Shown here: in pieces, positions 1 through 6,472 of the stretch
How the letters are laid out: each line of letters opens with the position of its first letter
Position numbering within the stretch: the stretch's first letter is position 1
Assembly: GCA_902490325.1 (NCBI GenBank)
Contig: CABUDJ010000016.1
Span: forward strand, 1-31,857
Source of the DNA: an uncultured Collinsella sp.
Lineage (GTDB): Bacteria > Actinomycetota > Coriobacteriia > Coriobacteriales > Coriobacteriaceae
Direction of reading: 5' to 3'
Length of the DNA: 31,857 bases
Position numbers and translations under genes: made by a program
The notes under the pieces: model-generated
Database searches by the model: none
What the model was told of the DNA's origin: nothing
Seen by the model: only the letters and a program-made list of their open reading frames with translations

Positions 1-1062
1 ATGAAGGAGACCGAGAAGATCGAGATCATGCACTTCGACCAGGAGGGCTACCTCGAGGACGGCAGGAACGTCTACGAGGCCGGCAAGAAGATGACCGCCC
101 TGGCCGACCGCGTGCACGAGGAGGGCTACGACGCCGTCTTCCTGATGGGCGTCGGCGGCACCTGGGACGAGTTCATGCAGCTCGAGTACCTCATGAACAA
201 GTTCGGCGACCGCGACCTCGAGGTCTACCTGATCCACGCCGCCGAGTGGAACGTCATGGGCCACAAGCGCATGACCGACAGGTCCGTCGTGCTGACCGCC
301 TCCGAGTCCGGCACCACCCCCGAGGTGCTCGAGGCCGTCGGCAAGATGAGGGAGATGGGCGTGCGCGTCTTCGCCATGACCAACCCCGAGGGCAAGATCG
401 GCCAGGCCGTGGGCGCCGAGAACTGCGTCATGATGGCCTCCGACCACGGCGCCGGCGGCTGCGAGAAGGGCTACTACCTCGCCGACTGCTTCGGCCTGCG
501 CCTGCTCAACCGCCGCGGCTGCTTCCCCAAGTTCGACCTGTTCATCGAGCAGACGAAGGACGTCTGGAAGGACATGCTCGACATCCGCAAGCGCTTCGAG
601 CCGCGCGCCGAGGAGCTCGCCCGCAAGTACGCGCTGGCCGACTACACCATGTTCATCGGCTCGGGGGCCCTCTGGGGCGAGACCATCCTGTACTCCATGT
701 GCCTGCTCGAGGAGATGCAGTGGAAGCGCATCCGCCATATCACCTCGCACGACTTCTTCCACGGCACGCTCGAGCTGCTCGAGCCCGGCGTCCCGGTGTT
801 CCTGTTCATGGGCGAGGACGAGTGCCGCGCCCTGGACGAGCGCGTCCGCGCCTTCCTCACCAGCGGCGTGACCGGCGACGAGGACTACGTCATCATCGAC
901 ACCGCCGAGTACGCCATCCCGGGCCTGGACGACGACTTCCGCGTCATCGTGTCGCCCTGGATCCTGTCCGTGCTGACCACCGACCGCCTCTCGCGCAACT
1001 ACGAGCTGGTCACCAAGCACAACCTCAAGTACCGCCGCTACTACCACCAGTTCGACTACTAA
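1..1062 (+). CDS. SIS-domain phosphosugar deglycase/isomerase (FrlB/GfrF-like), copy 1
   Basis: A 353-residue protein with two SIS (sugar isomerase) folds. The first holds the Ser/Thr-rich phosphosugar loop TASESGTTPE (residues 99-108). The second opens at GSGALWGET (220-228) and continues to SHDFFHG (249-255). Glu227 and His254 sit where FrlB-type deglycases carry acid/base residues; this assignment is by analogy. FrlB and GfrE/GfrF release a sugar phosphate and an amino acid from phosphorylated Amadori compounds. Genes for a mannose-type PTS follow 21 bp later and a FrlC-like epimerase lies further down, which fits that role. The window begins at its ATG, so its promoter and RBS are unseen. 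It is identical in DNA to 5149-6210. Only one sense codon (CAT at 736) ends in A or T. An aminosugar-phosphate isomerase is an alternative. Confidence 0.8.
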   Translation: MKETEKIEIMHFDQEGYLEDGRNVYEAGKKMTALADRVHEEGYDAVFLMGVGGTWDEFMQLEYLMNKFGDRDLEVYLIHAAEWNVMGHKRMTDRSVVLTASESGTTPEVLEAVGKMREMGVRVFAMTNPEGKIGQAVGAENCVMMASDHGAGGCEKGYYLADCFGLRLLNRRGCFPKFDLFIEQTKDVWKDMLDIRKRFEPRAEELARKYALADYTMFIGSGALWGETILYSMCLLEEMQWKRIRHITSHDFFHGTLELLEPGVPVFLFMGEDECRALDERVRAFLTSGVTGDEDYVIIDTAEYAIPGLDDDFRVIVSPWILSVLTTDRLSRNYELVTKHNLKYRRYYHQFDY

Positions 1063-1083
1063 TTTCATTTGGGGGAAACCGCA

Positions 1084-1503
1084 ATGAGGCAATACATCTT
1101 CGCCAGCCACGCGCATTTTGCGACCGGCATCAAGGAGAGCACCGAGCTGCTCTCGGGCGCGCGCGATAACGTCCACGACCTGTCGATGTTTGTCGACGGC
1201 CGCACCGACGTCGCCGAGGAGGCCGCCAAGCTCCTGGCGACCTTCGACCCCGCCGACGACGTAATCGTGTGCACCGACCTGTTTGGCGGCAGCGTCAACA
1301 ACGAGTTCACCAAGATCGTCCAGACGCGCCCCAACACCTACCTGGTTGCCAACATGAATCTGCCGCTGCTGATCCAGCTGCTCTTTTCGGACCAGGAGGC
1401 TCCCGCCGATCAGGTTATCCGCGAGATCCTCGCGGCTGACGACACGCGCGTCAAGTTTGTCAACGACCTGCTGACCGATGCGGATGACGAGGAAGAGTTC
1501 TAG
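1084..1503 (+). CDS. PTS mannose-family EIIA component
   Basis: A 139-residue cytoplasmic EIIA of the mannose/fructose/sorbose PTS family. It takes phosphate from HPr on a histidine near the N-terminus, probably His9 in the FASHAHFATGI segment that replaces the usual THG motif. The central CTDLFGGSVNNEF segment (about 67-79) is the conserved DLFGGSP-like block of EIIA-Man. The ATG at 1084 is preferred over the upstream TTG at 1069 because the GGGGGA ribosome-binding site at 1070-1075 lies just before it. The gene is 21 bp after the SIS gene and 57 bp before EIIB. Its acidic C-terminal tail (DADDEEEF) is an added feature. The substrate is inferred only from its neighbours. Confidence 0.85.
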   Translation: MRQYIFASHAHFATGIKESTELLSGARDNVHDLSMFVDGRTDVAEEAAKLLATFDPADDVIVCTDLFGGSVNNEFTKIVQTRPNTYLVANMNLPLLIQLLFSDQEAPADQVIREILAADDTRVKFVNDLLTDADDEEEF

Positions 1504-1560
1504 TCACCGCCTGCTATTAATGGGGCCGGGTTTCCGGCATGAGACCTTTGGGGGTCAATC

Positions 1561-2043
1561 ATGATTCAACTGCTTCGCGTCGACCATCGTCTGCTTCATG
1601 GCCAGGTGGCCGTCTCTTGGGTCCAGGGCTTGGGCTCTGACTGCATCTTCTGCGTTGGCGACAAGGTTGCCAACGATCCCGTCTGGAAGACTACGCTCAA
1701 GATGGGAAAGCCGGCCAACGTCAAGCTCGTCATCAAGGACATGGAGCACGCCATCGAGGCCATCAACTCCGGTGTTACCGATAAGTACAAGATGATCATC
1801 TGCGTCGCCAGCATCGCCGAGGCCAAGCAGCTTGTCGACGGCTGCCCGCAGATCACCTCCATCAACCTGGGCAACACCAAGTCCAAGGACGAGCAGCGTC
1901 CCGATGCCCGTAAGATCTCCCGCCAGATCTTTGTGACTGCTGCCGAGGAAGAGGACATTCGTGAGCTCGTCGGCCGCGGTGTCGAGGTCGAGATTCGCGC
2001 TCTGGCCGACGACCCCAAGGTCGATGCCCTAAGCGCCCTCTAA
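1561..2043 (+). CDS. PTS mannose-family EIIB component
   Basis: A 160-residue EIIB of the mannose/sorbose family, which passes phosphate from EIIA to the sugar entering through EIIC/EIID. The N-terminal RVDHRLLHGQVAVSW block (residues 6-20) contains the phospho-accepting histidine, His13 of LLHGQ. Its length matches stand-alone EIIB-Man domains. Eight of its first 20 codons end in A or T, in sharp contrast with the neighbouring SIS gene. A strong GC hairpin follows the stop, and then a promoter-like region before EIIC. EIIA/EIIB and EIIC/EIID may therefore be partly separate transcription units. Confidence 0.88.
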   Translation: MIQLLRVDHRLLHGQVAVSWVQGLGSDCIFCVGDKVANDPVWKTTLKMGKPANVKLVIKDMEHAIEAINSGVTDKYKMIICVASIAEAKQLVDGCPQITSINLGNTKSKDEQRPDARKISRQIFVTAAEEEDIRELVGRGVEVEIRALADDPKVDALSAL

Positions 2044-2054
2044 TTGGGAACCAC

Positions 2055-2077
2055 GGGCGGCGCGCACGGCGCCGCCC
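2055..2077 (+). terminator. GC-rich hairpin after EIIB
   Basis: A perfect 9-bp stem (GGGCGGCGC / GCGCCGCCC) with a 5-nt loop begins 11 bp after the EIIB stop codon. There is no T-run after it, so it may be a weak terminator or an mRNA-stabilising 3' stem between the EIIA-EIIB and EIIC-EIID parts of the locus. Confidence 0.5.
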
Positions 2078-2157
2078 CTATTCGTGGGCGTACCGGATAA
2101 ACGCTTTACCCGTTACCCCCATCTACCGTTCACCGGGAGTACACGCCCGTTGAGCGA

Positions 2158-2200
2158 TTGGTATTAAATAGTTTTCTCATGACTATATAATTGGTATCAA
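2158..2200 (+). promoter_or_regulatory. Promoter/operator of EIIC-EIID with paired TTGGTAT motifs
   Basis: TTGGTATTAAATA (2158-2170) and TTGGTATCAA (2191-2200) lie 33 nt apart, and a consensus TATAAT -10 box (2186-2191) overlaps the second. The same layout occurs at 5056-5099 before the second SIS gene. The paired motifs read as binding sites for a regulator of the locus, and the second would cover the -10 region. No regulator gene lies in the window. A leader of roughly 140 nt would follow before EIIC. Confidence 0.65.
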
Positions 2201-2337
2201 ATCATTTGCACCGGTTTAGGTGTTAACAGCACACCGGTACAAGCTGGATCTGTCTAGGCGATTGTCGGCATGGAAAAGGGCGCGCTGACAAGTCGGGAAT
2301 CGCCGCGCGGATCCAAGAGGGATCAAAGGGAGGAACA

Positions 2338-3111
2338 ATGCTTGTTCAAGCGATCCTCATCGGACTTATCGCTGCCTTCGGTAAGCTCGATTATCAGCTC
2401 GGTACGCTCTATGCGTTCCGCCCGATCGTTCTGTGCCCGCTCGTCGGCATAGTCCTCGGGGACCTGCAGTCCGGCCTCGCCATCGGTGCGAGCCTCGAGC
2501 TGCTCTTCATGGGTTCAATCTCCATCGGCGCTTACGTGCCGCCCGATGAGTGTATTGGCGGTGTGCTCGCCTGCGCCTTCGCTATTCAGCTGGGTCAGAG
2601 CACCGAGGCCGCTATCGCGCTCGCGATGCCCATCGCCACTCTGTGCCTGGCCATTAAGAACGTCGTCAACGCCGGTATGCCCCTTCTGGTCGACCGTGCC
2701 GACGTCTTTGCCAGCAAGGGTAACCTCAAGGGTATCTACGCTATGCACTGGATTATCGGTCTCGTGATTGTCGTCCTGGCCTTTATCCTGTGCTCGGTCT
2801 CCTTCTATCTGGGTGCCGACGCCGTTCAGGGCCTGCTCGACTTCATCCCGACGTTCGTCCTCGATGGCTTTGGCGTCGCAGCCAACATCCTGCCTGCCAT
2901 GGGCTTCGCCATGCTCGGCCGTCTGGTGCTTACCAAGCAGCTCGTGCCGTTCTACTTCCTGGGCTTCCTGCTGTGCTCCTATGCCAACGTGCCCGTCCTC
3001 GGCGTCGCCCTGATCGCAATCATCATCGGCATCGACAAGTACGACCTGCTGGGCCTCGGTGGCGCCCAGTCCCAGCTTTCTGTGGAAGGGGATGAGGACG
3101 ATGACTTCTAA
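2338..3111 (+). CDS. PTS mannose-family EIIC component
   Basis: A 257-residue, highly hydrophobic membrane protein of the EIIC-Man/Sor family. Typical features are the N-terminal LIGLIAAFGKLDYQLGTLY segment, the GLAIGASLELLFMG block (about 44-57) and several later membrane helices. It forms the translocation channel with EIID. The start at 2338 follows AGGGAGGAACA, a strong RBS. The coding end overlaps the EIID start by 11 bp, implying coupled translation. The acidic tail (EGDEDDDF) resembles that of EIIA. Specificity cannot be read from the sequence alone. Confidence 0.9.
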   Translation: MLVQAILIGLIAAFGKLDYQLGTLYAFRPIVLCPLVGIVLGDLQSGLAIGASLELLFMGSISIGAYVPPDECIGGVLACAFAIQLGQSTEAAIALAMPIATLCLAIKNVVNAGMPLLVDRADVFASKGNLKGIYAMHWIIGLVIVVLAFILCSVSFYLGADAVQGLLDFIPTFVLDGFGVAANILPAMGFAMLGRLVLTKQLVPFYFLGFLLCSYANVPVLGVALIAIIIGIDKYDLLGLGGAQSQLSVEGDEDDDF

Positions 3112-3925
3112 TTCCGAGAACCAGATTACTCGCTCCGACCTCATTAAGAGCGCCGTGAACACCGGCGCCCTGGGCATGGAATTCTCCTGGACCTACTACA
3201 AGCAGATGAACATTGCCTTCTGCCTGATGGTCGCCAACATGCTCAAGAAGATCTATGCCGGCCGTCCCGATGATTACGCCGAGGCCTTGCACCGTCACAG
3301 CGCATTCTTCAACATCACCCCGCAGCTCGCTCCCTTCGTGGGTGGCATCGCGATGGCCATGGAAGAAAAGGTCGCTCGTGGCGAGGTTGAGCCCGAGAGC
3401 GTCAACGACATCAAGGCCGCCCTCATGGGTCCGCTTTCCGGCCTGGGTGACTCCTTCTTCCTGTCCACCCTGCGCGTCGTCGCCGCTGCCGTGGGCATCA
3501 GCCTGTGCCAGGCCGGCAACGTCTTTGGCCCCATCGCCTTCCTGCTCGTCTACAACATCCCGGCGTTCCTGATTCGTATCTTTGGCGCTATCAAGGGTTA
3601 TGAGCTAGGCATTGGCTTCCTCGACGAGGCTCAGAAGACCGGCCTGATGCAAAAGATCATGGCCTGCGTCGGCATTGTCGGCGTTATGGTCGTCGGCGCC
3701 ATGAGCAAGGATATGTTCTGGGCTTCGTTGCCCATCGCCATCGGTCAGGGCGACTCCGCCCAGACTCTCCAGGACATCCTGGACGGCATCATGCCCGGTA
3801 TGCTCGGTATGGCCGCCTTCTGGCTCTACTACTGGCTGCTCTCCAAGAAGATCAACCCGATGGTCCTGATCCTCTGCACCATGGTCGTGGGCATCATCGG
3901 CGCTTACTTTGGCGTGCTTGCCTAA
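3101..3925 (+). CDS. PTS mannose-family EIID component
   Basis: A 274-residue EIID membrane subunit. The N-terminal GMEFSWTYYKQMNIAF and the PYxxLLTxxHxxFFNTxP-like HRHSAFFNITPQLAPFVGG segments, then ALMGPLSGLGDSFF, are signature blocks of the family. The last third holds the membrane helices. The ATG at 3101 lies inside the end of EIIC with GATGAGG upstream; in-frame starts further upstream would overlap EIIC more and lack an RBS. With EIIC it forms the sugar channel. A strong terminator follows. Confidence 0.9.
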   Translation: MTSNSENQITRSDLIKSAVNTGALGMEFSWTYYKQMNIAFCLMVANMLKKIYAGRPDDYAEALHRHSAFFNITPQLAPFVGGIAMAMEEKVARGEVEPESVNDIKAALMGPLSGLGDSFFLSTLRVVAAAVGISLCQAGNVFGPIAFLLVYNIPAFLIRIFGAIKGYELGIGFLDEAQKTGLMQKIMACVGIVGVMVVGAMSKDMFWASLPIAIGQGDSAQTLQDILDGIMPGMLGMAAFWLYYWLLSKKINPMVLILCTMVVGIIGAYFGVLA

Positions 3926-3973
3926 TATGCTCGAATCGCGCTTCCATCGCGTCTAACGGTTGCGTCGATCTTT

Positions 3974-4009
3974 GGGGGCTTGTCGCATCTGCGGCGGCCC
4001 CTGTTTTTT
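3974..4009 (+). terminator. Intrinsic terminator after EIID
   Basis: A GGGGCT...GGCCCC stem with one bulge and a GTCGCA/TGCGGC upper stem is followed by TGTTTTTT. It lies between EIID and the FrlC-like gene, which starts 27 bp later and has no evident promoter. The epimerase therefore probably depends on read-through. Confidence 0.75.
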
Positions 4010-4035
4010 AAAACTCCGTACGAAAGGGGAGGGCT

Positions 4036-4881
4036 ATGGTCGTACCCGAGCTTTCGCTCATGAACATCAACCATCGCTACTACAGCATCGAGACGTTTTT
4101 TAAGGCTGCAGGTGAGGCCGGCTATCGCAATATCGAGCTGTGGACCGGCTCGATGCACCTGTATGTGGATTGCCATGAGCACGAATCGGTGGATAAGATT
4201 CGCGATCTTGCCGCCCAGTACGGCATTAAGATCGTGTGCGTGTGCCCCGAGCAGAACAACCCCAAGCCGTGGAACGTCGCGGTGCGCGGCGAGGCGGGCC
4301 AAAAACGCATCCTCTCGTACTTTAAGAATGTGATCGATGTAGCCGTTGAGTTGGGCGCGCCGCAGATTCTGGTGACGAGTGGTTGGGCCTATCTGGACGA
4401 GCCGGCTGAGGACGCCTGGGCCCGCAGCGTTGCCATGCTGCGCTCGGTGTGCGACTACGCCGATACGCGCGGCATACGCGTCGCGCTCGAGGCGCTGCAG
4501 CCATCGGAGTCCGTGCTGGTCAACACCGCACAGGACGTGGCACGCATCCTCGAGGCGGTCGATCGCCCCAACCTGAAGGCTTGTATCGACTTTGGTGCCA
4601 TGGAGGTTGCCGGCGACACGATCGACAGCTATTTTGAGGTTTTGGGCGACAAGATCGTTCACACCCATTTTGTGGATGTGGGCGACGGTACGACGCACCT
4701 TGCCTGGGGCGACGGCGAGCGCGATATGCGCGCCGACCTCGAGGCGCTCATGCGTCACGGCTATACGGGCTATGCCTCAGCCGAGACTTGCGACGGTCGC
4801 TACTATCGGGACCCGTCCAAGGCGACGACTCAGGTTATCGAGATGTATCGCCGCGTGACGGCAGAGATGGAAGCCGAATAA
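4036..4881 (+). CDS. FrlC-like sugar epimerase/isomerase (TIM barrel)
   Basis: A 281-residue AP-endonuclease-2-type TIM barrel of the sugar phosphate isomerase/epimerase superfamily. Blocks shared with E. coli FrlC (fructoselysine 3-epimerase), as recalled, include GYRNIELWTGS near 31-41, CPEQNNPKPWN near 74, LEALQPSES near 153 and a HTHFVDVGDG block near 210. The Glu, Asp, His and Glu residues expected to bind the metal (LEALQ, CIDFG, HTHF, AETCD) are present. In the frl pathway this enzyme interconverts psicoselysine and fructoselysine. The start follows AAAGGGGAGGG. Its place between a PTS and a FrlB-like SIS gene is the main argument for an Amadori-type substrate; another ketose epimerase is possible. 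Confidence 0.75.
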   Translation: MVVPELSLMNINHRYYSIETFFKAAGEAGYRNIELWTGSMHLYVDCHEHESVDKIRDLAAQYGIKIVCVCPEQNNPKPWNVAVRGEAGQKRILSYFKNVIDVAVELGAPQILVTSGWAYLDEPAEDAWARSVAMLRSVCDYADTRGIRVALEALQPSESVLVNTAQDVARILEAVDRPNLKACIDFGAMEVAGDTIDSYFEVLGDKIVHTHFVDVGDGTTHLAWGDGERDMRADLEALMRHGYTGYASAETCDGRYYRDPSKATTQVIEMYRRVTAEMEAE

Positions 4882-4893
4882 CTAAGCTGTGCG

Positions 4894-4936
4894 GTTGCGC
4901 CGGAAACGCTGGGGCGGGTTCGGCGCAACGTGCTTT
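4894..4936 (+). terminator. Probable terminator after the FrlC-like gene
   Basis: GTTGCGCCG and CGGCGCAAC (4894-4902 and 4921-4929) form a 9-bp stem with an 18-nt loop, followed by GTGCTTTT. It separates the epimerase from the promoter of the second SIS gene. Confidence 0.55.
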
Positions 4937-5055
4937 TGGGCGTTGAGTTGTGGAGCGTCTGTCGGCTGCGGTACTCGAATTAGACAACTTATGGTGTTGT
5001 AATACCACTCGGGTGGGGAAATCGACCGTTCGCCGCAAATCTTCGTGAGTTTGGA

Positions 5056-5099
5056 TTGGTATTAAATAACGCGTAATCGTATGGCTATAATTGGTATCA
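5056..5099 (+). promoter_or_regulatory. Promoter/operator of the second SIS gene
   Basis: TTGGTATTAAATA (5056-5068) and TTGGTATCA (5091-5099) lie 35 nt apart, and TATAAT (5086-5091) overlaps the second. This repeats the arrangement at 2158-2200, while the surrounding sequence is unrelated. It supports co-regulation of the second SIS gene with EIIC-EIID. The start codon is about 50 bp downstream, after a GGGAGGA RBS. Confidence 0.65.
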
Positions 5100-5148
5100 G
5101 CAAGAAGCGTGATGTATAGATTCGCGCACATGTGATGGGAGGATACAC

Positions 5149-6210
5149 ATGAAGGAGACCGAGAAGATCGAGATCATGCACTTCGACCAGGAGGGCTACC
5201 TCGAGGACGGCAGGAACGTCTACGAGGCCGGCAAGAAGATGACCGCCCTGGCCGACCGCGTGCACGAGGAGGGCTACGACGCCGTCTTCCTGATGGGCGT
5301 CGGCGGCACCTGGGACGAGTTCATGCAGCTCGAGTACCTCATGAACAAGTTCGGCGACCGCGACCTCGAGGTCTACCTGATCCACGCCGCCGAGTGGAAC
5401 GTCATGGGCCACAAGCGCATGACCGACAGGTCCGTCGTGCTGACCGCCTCCGAGTCCGGCACCACCCCCGAGGTGCTCGAGGCCGTCGGCAAGATGAGGG
5501 AGATGGGCGTGCGCGTCTTCGCCATGACCAACCCCGAGGGCAAGATCGGCCAGGCCGTGGGCGCCGAGAACTGCGTCATGATGGCCTCCGACCACGGCGC
5601 CGGCGGCTGCGAGAAGGGCTACTACCTCGCCGACTGCTTCGGCCTGCGCCTGCTCAACCGCCGCGGCTGCTTCCCCAAGTTCGACCTGTTCATCGAGCAG
5701 ACGAAGGACGTCTGGAAGGACATGCTCGACATCCGCAAGCGCTTCGAGCCGCGCGCCGAGGAGCTCGCCCGCAAGTACGCGCTGGCCGACTACACCATGT
5801 TCATCGGCTCGGGGGCCCTCTGGGGCGAGACCATCCTGTACTCCATGTGCCTGCTCGAGGAGATGCAGTGGAAGCGCATCCGCCATATCACCTCGCACGA
5901 CTTCTTCCACGGCACGCTCGAGCTGCTCGAGCCCGGCGTCCCGGTGTTCCTGTTCATGGGCGAGGACGAGTGCCGCGCCCTGGACGAGCGCGTCCGCGCC
6001 TTCCTCACCAGCGGCGTGACCGGCGACGAGGACTACGTCATCATCGACACCGCCGAGTACGCCATCCCGGGCCTGGACGACGACTTCCGCGTCATCGTGT
6101 CGCCCTGGATCCTGTCCGTGCTGACCACCGACCGCCTCTCGCGCAACTACGAGCTGGTCACCAAGCACAACCTCAAGTACCGCCGCTACTACCACCAGTT
6201 CGACTACTAA
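5149..6210 (+). CDS. SIS-domain phosphosugar deglycase/isomerase (FrlB/GfrF-like), copy 2
   Basis: This gene encodes the same 353 residues as 1-1062 and appears identical base for base, including the single A/T-ending sense codon (CAT). Identity stops at the TAA: the flank is TTTCATTTGG after copy 1 and GAGCTGGTCA after copy 2. It has its own operator-like promoter, a clear RBS (GGGAGGATACACATG) and its own terminator, so it should be expressed independently of the PTS genes. Function is as for copy 1. Salmonella gfr loci carry two different deglycases (GfrE and GfrF), whereas here both copies are the same. Confidence 0.8.
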   Translation: MKETEKIEIMHFDQEGYLEDGRNVYEAGKKMTALADRVHEEGYDAVFLMGVGGTWDEFMQLEYLMNKFGDRDLEVYLIHAAEWNVMGHKRMTDRSVVLTASESGTTPEVLEAVGKMREMGVRVFAMTNPEGKIGQAVGAENCVMMASDHGAGGCEKGYYLADCFGLRLLNRRGCFPKFDLFIEQTKDVWKDMLDIRKRFEPRAEELARKYALADYTMFIGSGALWGETILYSMCLLEEMQWKRIRHITSHDFFHGTLELLEPGVPVFLFMGEDECRALDERVRAFLTSGVTGDEDYVIIDTAEYAIPGLDDDFRVIVSPWILSVLTTDRLSRNYELVTKHNLKYRRYYHQFDY

Positions 6211-6261
6211 GAGCTGGTCACGGGTCCGATATCTTGGCTGGTTGATATCTCGACCCTGCAC

Positions 6262-6294
6262 AAGGGCGTCCGCATTTGCGCGGGCGCCCTTTTT
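6262..6294 (+). terminator. Intrinsic terminator after SIS copy 2
   Basis: AAGGGCGTCCGC pairs with GCGGGCGCCCTT (12 bp, one wobble) around a short loop and is followed by TTTTT. It closes the PTS/SIS locus. Confidence 0.85.
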
Positions 6295-6391
6295 GCGTTG
6301 TGACAAGAGACTGCTGCTAACCGCTTGCCCTATGTTTCCAAATGAATACGGTGTGAGCCGAGGAGGACGATTCTCCCCGCAAGCACTCTAG

Positions 6392-6436
6392 TATGCTAAA
6401 GTACCCAGAAGACCGGCGGAGCTATGCCGGTCTTCT
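6392..6436 (+). promoter_or_regulatory. Possible his-operon promoter and 5' leader hairpin
   Basis: A TATGCT box (6392-6397) is followed closely by an 11-bp perfect stem, AGAAGACCGGC (6407-6417) with GCCGGTCTTCT (6426-6436), and an 8-nt loop. No T-run follows, so this looks like a 5' mRNA stem rather than a terminator. No T-box signature or histidine-rich leader peptide is visible. The promoter call is weak because no good -35 box is seen. Confidence 0.4.
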
Positions 6437-6472
6437 GCTCTATATGAAACACAGCATGAGGAGGCTCACCAG

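Noticed and set aside
6211..6221. GAGCTGGTCAC directly after the second SIS stop repeats 6151-6161 inside the gene
   Set aside because: Only 11 bp; could be chance or a trace of slippage, too weak to interpret.
5062..6306. Minus-strand open frame of 414 codons opposite SIS copy 2
   Set aside because: It is a Val/Gly/Leu/Ala-rich antisense frame caused by the extreme GC3 of the sense gene, with no RBS or recognisable domain.
6300..6472. T-box riboswitch upstream of hisZG
   Set aside because: No T-box consensus sequence and no terminator with T-run; only one simple 11-bp hairpin is seen.
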